Shown: positions 8,120 through 16,891 of the stretch, piece after piece
How the letters are laid out: every line of letters begins with the position of its first letter
How positions within the stretch are numbered: the first letter of the stretch is position 1
Assembly (NCBI RefSeq): GCF_003046315.1
Contig: NZ_PZZP01000001.1
Span: 1,984,001-2,048,000 of the forward strand
Length of the DNA stretch: 64,000 nucleotides
Direction: 5' to 3'
Origin: Desmospora activa DSM 45169
Lineage (GTDB): Bacteria; Bacillota; Bacilli; Thermoactinomycetales; DSM-45169
The notes under the pieces: generated by a model
Database searches by the model: none
What the model was told of the DNA's origin: nothing
Seen by the model: the letters and a program-made list of their open reading frames with translations, nothing else
Position numbers and translations under genes: made by a program

Positions 8120-9530
8120 GGAAGTGATTGCTTCCTATCCACCGGCTGACACCATCGCCATCCAGCAGTTGTGGGAAGAGACCTACCCGTCCCTCGATCA
8201 TAAAGTTATCGTGCTTGATGATGATCCCACTGGTGTACAGACGGTCCACGGCGTGTCGGTGTATACCGACTGGGAAGAGAGCACGATTGAACAGGGATTT
8301 CTGGAATCCGCTTCCCTCTTTTTCATTCTGACCAACTCCCGCTCATTTTCGGCTAAAAAGACGGAACAAGTTCATCGCGACATCGCCCATCGGGTAGAAC
8401 GAATCGCTGCCAAACTGAAGCAGCCTTATCTGTTGATCAGCCGCAGCGACTCCACCCTGCGCGGTCATTATCCGCTGGAAACCGCCGTGATGAAGGAGAC
8501 AATTGAACACAGCAGCGGTCAGCGCATTGACGGAGAGATTCTGATCCCTTTCTTCCAGGAAGGGGGGCGCTTGACGATCGACAATATTCATTATGTGCAA
8601 CAGGATGAACAGCTGATTCCAGCGGGGGAAACTGAATTTGCCAAAGATCGGACATTCGGTTTCCAAGCCAGCCATCTCGGCGCATGGATTGAGGAAAAAA
8701 CGAAAGGCGCCTACAAACAAGAAGAAGTGACCTACATCTCGTTATCATCGCTTCGTCGGTTGGCGATTGAGGAGATTACCGAGCAACTCTTAGCGATATC
8801 CCACTTTGGCAAAGTGGTCGTCAATGCATTGGAGGAAGCGGATATCACAGTCTTTTCCATTGCACTGATCAAGGCTCTCGCACAGGGAAAGCGCTTTCTC
8901 TTCCGCACCGCAGCCACCTTTACAAAAGTGATTGGCGGTATCTCCTCCCGTCCACTGCTAGAGCGGTCGGATTTGATTGAAGCGGATTCCGCCAACGGCG
9001 GATTGATTATCGTCGGTTCCCATGTACAAAAAACGACACAGCAGCTGGAAGCGTTAAAACGCCTGTCGTCGCTTCATTTCATACCGTTTAACTCTCATCT
9101 GGTACTACAACCGGAAGCCTTCGCCGCAGAAGTAAGCCGTGTACGCACTGAAGCGGAAAAACAAGTATCCAAGGGTGTGACGACCGTGATTTACACCCAA
9201 CGGGAGCGGCTCGATTTAGGAGAGAATCGGCAAGAAGAGGAATTGGCGTTATCGGTCAAAATCTCCGATGCCGTCACCCAAATTGTGCGGGAGTTTGCGG
9301 TTCGACCCAGTTATGTTATCGCCAAGGGCGGCATCACTTCCAGCGATGTCGGCACCAAAGGGCTGTGTGTCAAACGCGCCACAGTACGTGGCCAAATCGA
9401 ACCCGGCATTCCCGTATGGGAGACGGGGGCGGAAAGCACCTTTCCGTTTATTCCCTATGTGATTTTCCCTGGGAATGTCGGCACAGCGGATACATTGAAG
9501 GTGGTGGTAGAGAAATTGGAGCAACACTAA
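8106..9530 (+). CDS. Four-carbon acid sugar kinase (DUF1537; OtnK/DtnK type)
   Basis: ATP-dependent kinase of 474 aa acting on 3-oxo-tetronate, threonate or erythronate. The N-terminal substrate domain carries VIVLDDDPTGVQTVHG and LISRSDSTLRGHYPLE; the C-terminal nucleotide-binding domain has ILVLGS-type strands (GGLIIVGSHVQKT) and AKGGITSSDVG. The ATG at 8106 follows GGAGGAG and overlaps the dehydrogenase end by 14 bases, indicating translational coupling. In characterised pathways the product goes to an OtnC decarboxylase-aldolase or to PdxA2; neither gene is in this window, so exact substrate and downstream route remain open. Confidence 0.9.
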   Translation: MRQAEEVIASYPPADTIAIQQLWEETYPSLDHKVIVLDDDPTGVQTVHGVSVYTDWEESTIEQGFLESASLFFILTNSRSFSAKKTEQVHRDIAHRVERIAAKLKQPYLLISRSDSTLRGHYPLETAVMKETIEHSSGQRIDGEILIPFFQEGGRLTIDNIHYVQQDEQLIPAGETEFAKDRTFGFQASHLGAWIEEKTKGAYKQEEVTYISLSSLRRLAIEEITEQLLAISHFGKVVVNALEEADITVFSIALIKALAQGKRFLFRTAATFTKVIGGISSRPLLERSDLIEADSANGGLIIVGSHVQKTTQQLEALKRLSSLHFIPFNSHLVLQPEAFAAEVSRVRTEAEKQVSKGVTTVIYTQRERLDLGENRQEEELALSVKISDAVTQIVREFAVRPSYVIAKGGITSSDVGTKGLCVKRATVRGQIEPGIPVWETGAESTFPFIPYVIFPGNVGTADTLKVVVEKLEQH

Positions 9531-9701
9531 TCCCCTTTTTCTCATTGCGGAAGAGGTTGAACGGACTACGGTGCCCCCTCGTGTGGTCACCTTGGCTGAT
9601 CCCCCTTCCGCAATGGGACATTGATCGAGTTGACCCAATTGCCTTGCCTTCAACAACAATCCGAGAAGAGGCATGCACAATATAAAAGGAGGAAAGCTTC
9701 A
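9531..9701 (+). promoter_or_regulatory. Kinase-permease spacer with long-range inverted repeat
   Basis: No gene here. A perfect 11-bp inverted repeat, CATTGCGGAAG (9543-9553) and CTTCCGCAATG (9605-9615), closes a 51-base segment that itself contains GGTG/CACC pairing potential. It has no T-run, so it is not a simple terminator. It could be an RNA processing or stabilising structure tuning permease against kinase levels. The permease ribosome binding site AAAGGAGG follows at about 9686. Confidence 0.5.
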
Positions 9702-11045
9702 ATGGTTACCGGAAATATGTTGATCGTGATCTTTTTGCTGTCGCTAGCCGTATTGTTCTTTTTAATCTTAAAGCTGAAGTTGGAACCGTTTTTGGCCTTG
9801 ATCGGGGTCGCATTTGCAACAGCTCTGGTCATCGGCATACCCGTAAAGGAAGCCCCCGCCATCGTTACCACCGGCTTTGGCAACACATTGGCAGGTGTCG
9901 GTATCTTAATCGGTCTCGGTGTGATCTTTGGCCAGTTTCTTGCTGCTTCCGGCGCGATTGAAAAAATCGCACAGGCAGTTTTAAAGGTTTTTGGCATTCA
10001 AAAATCCCCTGCCGGTCTCGCCCTTACCGGTAGCGCAGTCTCGATTCCCGTCTTTTTTGATGCTGCATTTGTCATTTTAAGTGGGTTAATCAAAAGCTTA
10101 TCCAAGAAAACAGGAATCTCCATTGTCTCTTTTGTCACGGCACTCGGTGTCGGCTTAATCGTCTCCCACAGTATGATCGCCCCCACCCCCGGTCCATTGG
10201 TGGTTGCGGAAAACACAAAAGCGGATCTCGGTCTCTTCATCCTATACGGTTTGATTTGTGCGATTCCAGCTACCTTGATCGGCGGTTATGTTTATGGTCT
10301 GTTTATTGGAAAGCGCATTCAACATCATGGAGAAATCGAAGAAACGGAACCCACAGCATCAGCTACTGCTAAAAAGGAGATCAGCACGAGCCTGTCCTTC
10401 ATCATGTTGGCTCTTCCCATCCTCCTGATTCTTACCAACACGGTGTCACAACTGCTGTTACCGGATACGGCGATCGCTACTTTCTTCGGTTTTATCGGGG
10501 AAAAGAATATCGCGCTGTTTATCAGTGTGATCGCAGCCATGATTGTGCTCTCCCCCTATATTTCGGCGCCAAAGAAAGCGCTTTATTCAGAAGCGATGTC
10601 CTCAGCGGGGATTATTATCCTAATTACGGGAGCAGGGGGAGCGTTTGGAGCGGTCATCAACCAGAGCGGGATCGGCGATCATCTGATTGCTACCATGCAG
10701 AGCTGGAGCATCCCCGCTTTGTTGCTGGCCTTTATCTTCTCCCAAATTTTACGGGCCTCCCTCGGCTCCGCCACTGTCGCTCTTGTAACCACCTCCAGCA
10801 TCATGGGTCCGCTTGCTCATGACTTAGGCGTCTCTCCCATTTTGTTGGGACTAGCCATCTGTGCCGGCGGTGTCGGCCTCTCGCTGCCCAACGACTCCGG
10901 CTTTTGGGTGGTTAATAAGTTCGGCAAACTGACGATCAGCCAAACATTAAAAGCATGGACCGTCGGTGGATTTCTCGCCGGTATGAGCGCTCTTGTCATG
11001 GTGTATATCCTCAGCCTCTTTACAGGGATTTTACCGGGGATTTAA
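9702..11045 (+). CDS. GntP-family proton symporter for gluconate-like acid sugars
   Basis: Membrane permease of 447 aa with about 12 hydrophobic segments. GntP/Bsu features: an N-terminal LKLEPFLALIGVAFATALVIG stretch, the HSMIAPTPGPLVVAE loop, and the C-terminal SLPNDSGFWVVNKFGKLT motif. The ATG at 9702 sits after AAAGGAGGAAAGCTTCA; the longer open frame upstream lacks a start signal. It is the third gene of the acid-sugar operon and probably imports threonate, erythronate or a related aldonate for the two upstream enzymes. Confidence 0.93.
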   Translation: MVTGNMLIVIFLLSLAVLFFLILKLKLEPFLALIGVAFATALVIGIPVKEAPAIVTTGFGNTLAGVGILIGLGVIFGQFLAASGAIEKIAQAVLKVFGIQKSPAGLALTGSAVSIPVFFDAAFVILSGLIKSLSKKTGISIVSFVTALGVGLIVSHSMIAPTPGPLVVAENTKADLGLFILYGLICAIPATLIGGYVYGLFIGKRIQHHGEIEETEPTASATAKKEISTSLSFIMLALPILLILTNTVSQLLLPDTAIATFFGFIGEKNIALFISVIAAMIVLSPYISAPKKALYSEAMSSAGIIILITGAGGAFGAVINQSGIGDHLIATMQSWSIPALLLAFIFSQILRASLGSATVALVTTSSIMGPLAHDLGVSPILLGLAICAGGVGLSLPNDSGFWVVNKFGKLTISQTLKAWTVGGFLAGMSALVMVYILSLFTGILPGI

Positions 11046-11076
11046 ACAAGAAATTTTCCATTTCTGGACATACTTT

Positions 11077-11138
11077 GAGATGTGTAATGGAATCCTAGCC
11101 GCGATTGCGCAGGGAATTCATTCACATCTCTTTTTTTA
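11077..11138 (+). terminator. Terminator after the acid-sugar operon
   Basis: GAGATGTG (11077-11084) pairs with CACATCTC (11123-11130), extended by AATG/CATT across a bulge, and is followed by seven T. The loop is long, but the outer stem and T-run are good. Confidence 0.7.
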
Positions 11139-11238
11139 TCACTTTTTTGCGCACTTAAGGAAATGATAAGAATTTGACTCCTGTTTTCTTAAGGTCCTGT
11201 CTCTATGATGGACCTATCCTCTAAGGGAGTTGGTAGTG

Positions 11239-11823
11239 ATGCATACTTTAGTTGATCGAATGATCTTTTTGCTTCGATTTTTCCGCTCTCCTCTTCAAAT
11301 CGGCAGTATAACGCCCAGTTCTGCTCAACTGGTACAAGCACTGTTAAGCCCGATTCCCTGGGAGCGTGTAAACACCGCGGTTGAGTTGGGGGCGGGAACT
11401 GGAGTGGTAACCGCTCAATTAAAACAGCGACTCCACCCCGATGCCAAAGCATTGATATTTGAAAAAGATTCGGTTCTTCGCTCCCATTTGCGCCAAAACC
11501 ATCCGGAACTCCATCATTTTGCGGAAGCATGGGAGATGGAGGATATTCTAGGCAAACAGGGGCTCGATCAGGTGGATGCCATCTTTTCGTCCCTCCCCTT
11601 CACCAATTTTTCCGCATCGCTTCAAAGCGCTCTCTTGGATCAGGTACGGGACCGCTTGACAACGGATGGGGTTTTTACCGCTTATCAATATTCACGACAG
11701 ATTAAGCCGCTGTTGGAGGAACGTTTTCAGCAAGTGGAAATCCGTTGGGTACCACGTAACTTCCCCCCCGCCTTTGTCTACATTTGCCGAAAACCGATTC
11801 GGCCGGAGGAGCGATCAGGATGA
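11239..11823 (+). CDS. Class I SAM-dependent methyltransferase (PmtA/rRNA-adenine-dimethylase-like)
   Basis: Methyltransferase of 194 aa. Motif I VELGAGTGVVTAQL is at about 45-58, followed by an acidic motif II (LIFEKD) and a motif IV-like FSSLPFTNF, the layout of phospholipid N-methyltransferase (PmtA)-like proteins related to KsgA. The short N-terminal segment (FRSPLQIGSITPSSAQLVQ) is also typical of that group. The ATG at 11239 follows AAGGGAG by 9 bases. Its stop overlaps the next small gene as ATGA, so the two are co-translated. Lipid versus RNA substrate cannot be decided from sequence alone. Confidence 0.8.
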   Translation: MHTLVDRMIFLLRFFRSPLQIGSITPSSAQLVQALLSPIPWERVNTAVELGAGTGVVTAQLKQRLHPDAKALIFEKDSVLRSHLRQNHPELHHFAEAWEMEDILGKQGLDQVDAIFSSLPFTNFSASLQSALLDQVRDRLTTDGVFTAYQYSRQIKPLLEERFQQVEIRWVPRNFPPAFVYICRKPIRPEERSG

Positions 11824-11939
11824 AAGTAGAAACCTACCTCGTGATACAATTGATTTTGACCGTCTATGTGCCGATCATCGCTTACCTAAAAATAGTCTTG
11901 TATACCCAAGCCACTACCACCGAAAAGCATGATCCTTAA
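11820..11939 (+). CDS. 39-aa single-span membrane peptide coupled to the methyltransferase
   Basis: Small ORF starting with the ATG that overlaps the methyltransferase stop (ATGA at 11820-11823), with GGAGGAG at 11804-11810 about 9 bases upstream. The translation begins MKVETYLVIQLILTVYVPII and ends KHDP: one hydrophobic helix of about 20 residues and a short polar C-terminus. I do not recognise the family. The ATGA overlap, well-spaced ribosome binding site and clean transmembrane profile argue that it is real. It lies between a membrane-lipid-type methyltransferase and a two-component system, so a regulatory or membrane-anchoring role is conceivable. Confidence 0.6.
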   Translation: MKVETYLVIQLILTVYVPIIAYLKIVLYTQATTTEKHDP

Positions 11940-11984
11940 AAAGATTGCTTTCCCAGGCTAGATGGGTAGCGAAAGGAGAAGCCC

Positions 11985-12704
11985 ATGCATCGCCCCACCA
12001 CCATCCTGATCGTCGATGATGACCCTGAGATCCGAAGGTTAATCAAACTGTACCTGGAAAATGAAGGTTTTACGGTTATCGAGGCAAAAAACGGAGTCGA
12101 AGCATTGGAGCTGGTGGAGAAAAAGTATCTGAATCTGATTGTTCTCGACCGCATGATGCCGGGGATAGACGGGGTAGAGGTATGTATGCGTCTCAGGGAT
12201 CGATATCAAATGCCGATCATTATGTTAACAGCCAAAACGGAAGACATAGACAAAATCGAAGGATTGACTGTCGGTGCCGACGATTACGTTACCAAACCAT
12301 TCAACCCGTTGGAACTGGTCGCCCGGATCAAAGCTCAACTTCGCCGATCACAGATGCTTCGCTCGGATGCGGAAATGACGGCAGGGATCATTCAATTGCA
12401 ACATCTTACCATCGACCCGGAGCGTCGTCAGGTTTTAGTCGAGGAGAAGCCGGTACGATTGACCCCGCGGGAATTTGATATTCTTTATCTTCTGGCCCAG
12501 CGACCGGGAGTGGTCTTTCCCTCGGAAGACATCTATGAACGGGTATGGGGCGAACCGATGCTGACAAACGCCAATACGGTTATGGTCCATATCCGCAAAA
12601 TCCGGGAAAAGGTAGAACTTGATCCACGCCGTCCCACGGTTATTCAAACCGTCTGGGGAGTGGGATATAAAGCAGAGCAATCTCCCGACCCGGGGAGGGC
12701 ATGA
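11985..12704 (+). CDS. OmpR/PhoB-family response regulator
   Basis: Response regulator of 239 aa. The receiver domain at 1-120 has the acidic pocket DDD at 11-13, phosphoacceptor Asp55 in LIVLDRMMPG, and the TAKTED and KPFNPLELVARI motifs. A winged-helix DNA-binding domain follows at about 135-230 (LTPREFDILYLLAQRPG, TVMVHIRKIREKVE, TVWGVGYK). Start ATG at 11985 behind GAAAGGAG. The histidine kinase gene starts 7 bases after its stop, so the pair is one transcription unit. The target is unknown; the flanking methyltransferase and small membrane peptide hint at an envelope signal. Confidence 0.95.
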   Translation: MHRPTTILIVDDDPEIRRLIKLYLENEGFTVIEAKNGVEALELVEKKYLNLIVLDRMMPGIDGVEVCMRLRDRYQMPIIMLTAKTEDIDKIEGLTVGADDYVTKPFNPLELVARIKAQLRRSQMLRSDAEMTAGIIQLQHLTIDPERRQVLVEEKPVRLTPREFDILYLLAQRPGVVFPSEDIYERVWGEPMLTNANTVMVHIRKIREKVELDPRRPTVIQTVWGVGYKAEQSPDPGRA

Positions 12705-12711
12705 TGAAAAA

Positions 12712-14148
12712 ATGCGAAAATCATTTCGTCTTTTTTGGAACTGGATCGTATCCAGTCTACGCATTCAGATGATCGGCTTTGTCGTGATCTCCCTGTTGGT
12801 CGCAATCATCGCCCCCTATTCCTTCTTTTTACTCGGAATCGGCGTCACCGAAAAAAATCGCTACTATTATCCTTCTCAACAGGAAGTCCAACGGGAGCTA
12901 ATGCTAATAAAGAAACGAAATCTGGTGTCAGAGCCCCTCAATAAGAAAAAAAGAAAACTTCTAGATCGATATAGTCACGATAATTCCTTGTCCCTGGCTT
13001 TAACCGATGAGCAGGGAAAAGTGTTACTCCATACCCGTACTCTATCAGCTGAACCAATCGATATCCATTCCTTTCTACAGAGGATGGAAACACAAACCGA
13101 AGATCCGAGCGACCATCCAGAGAAGCGGGAGATAGTCACCGTTTATCCCTTTGCGGCGGATGGAAAAAAACGTTATCTGTTTGGAGTAAAAACGGCGGAG
13201 GGGCAAGCGACCACCTACCGTATAGGGAACCCTGTTCTCACGGTACCTGCGGCCATCCTTACATTTCTATTTACATACCTGTGGTTGACCCGAAGGAAAT
13301 TAAACCAAATCCGCGAACTAGCTCACGGAATGGACCGCTTCGCCAAAGGAGACTTATCCTTTCGCTTGCACGAGAAGGGGCGGGATGAGCTGGCTTCTCT
13401 CTCTTCCAATATCAACCGCATGGCCGAACGTCTAGAATCCGCTTGGGAACGGGAACAGGCTTGGAAGCGACAACGACTGGAATTGATCTCCAATGTCTCC
13501 CATGATCTGCGCAGCCCTCTTACATCGATTATCGGCTATTTGCAGTTGATGAAGGATAAACCGAATCTCGAACGAGCGGAACTTCTGGCCTATGGTGGAA
13601 TTGCTCTAAACAAATCCCGTGGACTTCAGCGAAGAATCGAAGATCTTTTTGAATATGCCAAACTGACCCATCCCGATGTTCGTCTGCGCAAAGAATCAAT
13701 CTCACTTACCCACCTATTGGAGCAGCTGTTGGATGAAGCATCCCCCCTCATGACGGAAAGAGAGATTCGGTTGGAAAGGGAATTGCCGAAGGACTCTCTA
13801 CTGTTGGATGGGGATCCATCCCTGTTAGCCCGTCTATTTGAAAATTTGTTGGATAACGCTATTCGATACGGAAAGGATGGATGGATCCGGATACAAGCTG
13901 TCCCAGAAGGTAAAATGGCCCGAATCACCCTAACGAATCCAGTAAAAGAACTGGATCCTGAGCTGGTATCACGCCTATTTGACACCTTTGTCACTGGGGA
14001 TGCATCCCGTACTGGGGAAGGGTCCGGCCTTGGGCTAGCAATCGCCAAAAACGTGACAAAGCTACATGGGGGGGAGATCCGTGCCGATTATGCGAAGGGG
14101 GAAATCTGTTTTACCGTTTGGTTGCCTCTTCACCACGACCTTACATGA
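12712..14148 (+). CDS. Membrane sensor histidine kinase (HAMP, HisKA, HATPase)
   Basis: Partner of the upstream regulator, 478 aa. Transmembrane helix 1 is at about 20-42, an extracytoplasmic sensor segment of about 130 residues follows, then transmembrane helix 2 (about 178-198), HAMP, the H-box LISNVSHDLRSPLTSIIG with His near 264, the N-box LFENLLDNAIRYGKDG, and the G-box GEGSGLGLAIAKN. The ATG at 12712 is the first plausible start; the open frame back to 12619 overlaps the regulator. GGGGAGGGC at 12691-12699 is somewhat far, so coupling to the upstream gene is likely. Confidence 0.93.
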   Translation: MRKSFRLFWNWIVSSLRIQMIGFVVISLLVAIIAPYSFFLLGIGVTEKNRYYYPSQQEVQRELMLIKKRNLVSEPLNKKKRKLLDRYSHDNSLSLALTDEQGKVLLHTRTLSAEPIDIHSFLQRMETQTEDPSDHPEKREIVTVYPFAADGKKRYLFGVKTAEGQATTYRIGNPVLTVPAAILTFLFTYLWLTRRKLNQIRELAHGMDRFAKGDLSFRLHEKGRDELASLSSNINRMAERLESAWEREQAWKRQRLELISNVSHDLRSPLTSIIGYLQLMKDKPNLERAELLAYGGIALNKSRGLQRRIEDLFEYAKLTHPDVRLRKESISLTHLLEQLLDEASPLMTEREIRLERELPKDSLLLDGDPSLLARLFENLLDNAIRYGKDGWIRIQAVPEGKMARITLTNPVKELDPELVSRLFDTFVTGDASRTGEGSGLGLAIAKNVTKLHGGEIRADYAKGEICFTVWLPLHHDLT

Positions 14149-14160
14149 TTACGATGGTGA

Positions 14161-14196
14161 AAAAAGCAGCTCTCCAACGGAAAGCTGCTTTTTCTT
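14161..14196 (+). terminator. Terminator after the two-component operon
   Basis: AAAGCAGCT and AGCTGCTTT flank the loop CTCCAACGGAA and are followed by a T-rich run (TTTTTCTTATTT). It starts 13 bases after the kinase stop. Confidence 0.85.
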
Positions 14197-14390
14197 ATTT
14201 ATCACCGCTTATCGTACATCCACAATCGAAAATCCAACACCACCATCGGCACTAGCCATCCGTGAATGCTTCTTGATTCTGGTGGTAAGAAAATTCCGAA
14301 AGCGGGAGAGGTTCAATGGTTGAAGTACAGGAGTGATATAATGCTATCCCACTGACGTTCGACTAGAAGGCATTACGTGATTCATCATAG

Positions 14391-14643
14391 TCACGTTGCT
14401 TTCTTTTTGTACTTTTTTCTTTTCCCCCAAGGTTTTATATACGAAATAATCACTAAAAAGCTTAAAATGGACAGACTGATCGCGATGCCGACAAACAACA
14501 TCTGTCGATTCTCCAGATACATTGGATTACCCAAAGGAGGTAGTTGACTGGAGAAGATCTCACCAAAAGTGTCATGAATCCAGACGCGCATAAAAACTGC
14601 GCCAAACATAATAACGGCTGCGTTGCCAATCCATTTGGCTTTG
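14391..14643 (-). pseudogene. Truncated membrane protein (C-terminal fragment)
   Basis: A minus-strand frame of about 72 aa from the first Met (14391-14609) reads on upstream as KAKWIGNAAVI before an in-frame TAG near 14652, so it has no natural start. One extracytoplasmic stretch (RVWIHDTFGEIFSSQLPP) precedes a transmembrane helix (LFVGIAISLSILSFLVIISY) and a basic tail rich in Lys. No ribosome binding site precedes the Met. It abuts the TetR remnant head to head at about 14643-14650, so both look like stumps left by a deletion. Family not recognised. Confidence 0.5.
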
Positions 14644-14649
14644 GGGTTA

Positions 14650-15041
14650 GAAAGCTATCGGAGAGCGATGCTTCGGTATCGTGACGCCGTTGATATCTTC
14701 GCCAATACCCCCCCCTGACGCCGCATCGTTTGCAATTGATCCAATCTCTGTACCAAAACCTGTTGTCGACGGGGATGAAACAAGAACAAGCGACATTGGC
14801 CCTGGATCTATTAAACAACTATGTGATCGGCTTTGTGATGGAAGAGGTACGTTTTACCGGAGTAGCCGAAAATCAAAATTCACCGGGATCTTTCCACGAT
14901 GAACCAAAGGGGATCGAAAAATACCCAGACCTTGAACCGATGATGAAACATTTGATGTCGACCAGTCTGGAAGATCGATTCCAGTTTGGCCTTCAAACCA
15001 TCCTGGATGGAATCTGTTTCCGGTTTGATTTACAGCCGTAG
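14650..15041 (+). pseudogene. TetR/AcrR regulator remnant: C-terminal ligand domain only, frameshifted
   Basis: The plus strand encodes YRRAMLRYRDAVDIFANTPP, a TetR_C-type start, then hits TGA immediately after a tract of eight C at 14708-14715. Adding one C restores LTPHRLQLIQSLYQNLLSTG and joins the frame at 14730-15041, which continues LDLLNNYVIGFVMEEV. This is the tetracycline-repressor-class C-terminal domain. The helix-turn-helix N-terminal half is missing, since the DNA before 14643 belongs to an opposite-strand gene fragment. The combined truncation and frameshift make a functional repressor very unlikely. Confidence 0.75.
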
Positions 15042-15055
15042 AGCTTCCATTTTAC

Positions 15056-15092
15056 AAACGCCCCTAGACCTTTTAAGGAATAGAGGCGTTTT
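15056..15092. terminator. Terminator between TetR remnant and amylase gene
   Basis: AAACGCCCCTA (15056-15066) pairs with TAGAGGCGTTT (15081-15091) with one mismatch; T follows on the plus strand and AAA flanks the other side. It probably ends the mdx operon on the minus strand. Confidence 0.7.
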
Positions 15093-15123
15093 CACCAGAT
15101 TTACCAATCTAATCAGTCCTTCT

Positions 15124-16877
15124 CTAAAGCGAGGTTAATACAGCCCCACTCATCGGTGCTAATGTGAGCCGCACTCGCCCCTTCTTAACCGTGAAGCGGG
15201 TACCACTCAGCCGCTCCACCACCTCCGTGCCGTCCTTCCACTCCGCTGTCTCCAGTACCATCCGACGACGGTGGGGACTATTGTTTAACACTACACCGAC
15301 TGTCTCTCGCTCCAGTCGGCGCAGAAAGCCATACACCCCTTTTTCTCCATCCGCCAGCCATGTACGCACATCCCCGCGACGCAACGGGGCCAACTCCCGC
15401 CGCAACGCCAACAGTTTTCGGTGCCATGCCAACAGATCGCCATCCTGCTCCGCGCGATCCCAAACCATCGGACGGCGACAATCCGGGTCTGGGCCCCCTG
15501 TCATCCCCACCTCATCGCCATAGTAGAGCATGGGAATGCCCCAGTAGGTGAGCTGAAACAAGACCGCCAGTTGCATCCTTCGTCGCTCCCCTTCACACAT
15601 GGTGAGAAATCGCTCGGTATCATGGGAGCCCAACAGGTTGAACATGGCCGCATTTGCCTGATCCGGATAACGCATGCGCGCGGCGGTTAGTTCTTCAGCA
15701 AAGACGTTTGCATCGATGGAACCTCCGCAAAAAAGGCGAGTACCGCATCTCGAAACAGATAATTCATCACTCCGTCAAACTGATCCCCACGCAACCACGG
15801 CCCTGCATCATGCCAAACCTCACCAATGATGAGGGCGTTGGGATTGATGGAACGCACGCGCCGGCGAAACTCCCGCCAAAAAGCAAAGTCTACTTCATTA
15901 GCTACATCAAGGCGCCACCCGTCCATCCCTGCTTCCCGCGTCCAATACTCCGCCACCTGTAGCAAATATTCCCGTACGGGCGGATGCTGGGTCATCAGTT
16001 TTGGCATGGTGGAAACTCCATTAGCAAAGGTTTCATAATTGGGTTGTGGTGTGGTTGTCACCGGAAATGACTCAATCCGAAACCAATCCTTATAGGGGGA
16101 TGCCTCCCCTTTTTCCACCACATCGCGAAAGGCAAAAAAACCGTCACCGGCATGGTTAAACACCGCGTCAAATATCACCCGCATTCCATAATGATGAGCC
16201 GTGTGAACCAACGCTTTTACCGTTTCCAACTCACCAAAATGGGGATCGATCTGATAGTAATCATCGGTATTATATTTATGGTTGGAGGGAGAGCGAAAGA
16301 TGGGCGTTAAATAAATCGCATTGATTCCCAGATCGGCTAGATACGGCATCTTTTGGATAATCCCCGCCAAATCGCCGCCGTAAAAGCTGTCCGCTTGCGG
16401 CTGTAACGATGAGTCCCAAGGGAGTGTCCCCGGTGGATCGTTACGGGAGTCGCCATTGGCGAACCGCTCCGGAAAGATCTGATAAACGACCGTATCTACG
16501 GCCCAATCCGGCACCTCAAACAGATCCCCCTCACAGAGGTAGGCATATTGAAACACCCCCGCCTGGGAGTGCTCCTGGCAAACGCCTTTTTCTCCCACCC
16601 ACCAGCGCCTCCCCTCCCGCTCCAGCCAAAAACAATAGCGCACACGGCGCGTCGCTGTGGGAATCACCCCTTCCCACCAATCAAAGCGGCTGTCAACTGC
16701 CACTTTTTCCAGGGGAAGCGGCTGATCCTGTTCCTGCGGTTGATACCGATCCCCATGCAAGAGACCGACTGCGCTGGCATCCCCTCTTTTTACCCGGATG
16801 CGCACCTTCAAGGCGTGGGGCCCCAGGGGAAAAGCCATCTCCCCATTGGGCCGATGCTCAATCGCTTCCAACAACAT
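15124..16877 (-). pseudogene. Neopullulanase/maltogenic amylase (GH13_20), disrupted by a -1 frameshift
   Basis: Intracellular cyclomaltodextrinase-type enzyme hydrolysing imported maltodextrins. The first part (16877 down to 15687) carries the N-terminal beta domain, the barrel motif VIFDAVFNHAG, the nucleophile in GWRLDVANEVDFAF and the acid/base Glu in IIGEVWHDAG. The second part (to 15124) has the third carboxylate in NLLGSHDTERF. At about 15719-15726 one base is missing: AFFAE should continue GSIDANVFAEELTAARMRYP, which is present in the next frame. Rejoined length is about 585 aa, normal for the family (B. subtilis YvdF is similar). Start ATG at 16877 follows GAGGAGG. It is the last gene of the mdxEFG operon. 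Sequencing error is possible. Confidence 0.88.
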
Positions 16878-16891
16878 GTATATCCTCCTCC

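Noticed and set aside
9543-9615. tRNA-like fold in the kinase-permease gap
   Set aside because: No T-loop GTTCRA or anticodon-arm pattern; only the outer stem is convincing.
11173-11217. TTGACT ... TATGAT as promoter of the methyltransferase gene
   Set aside because: Spacing is far longer than 17 bases.
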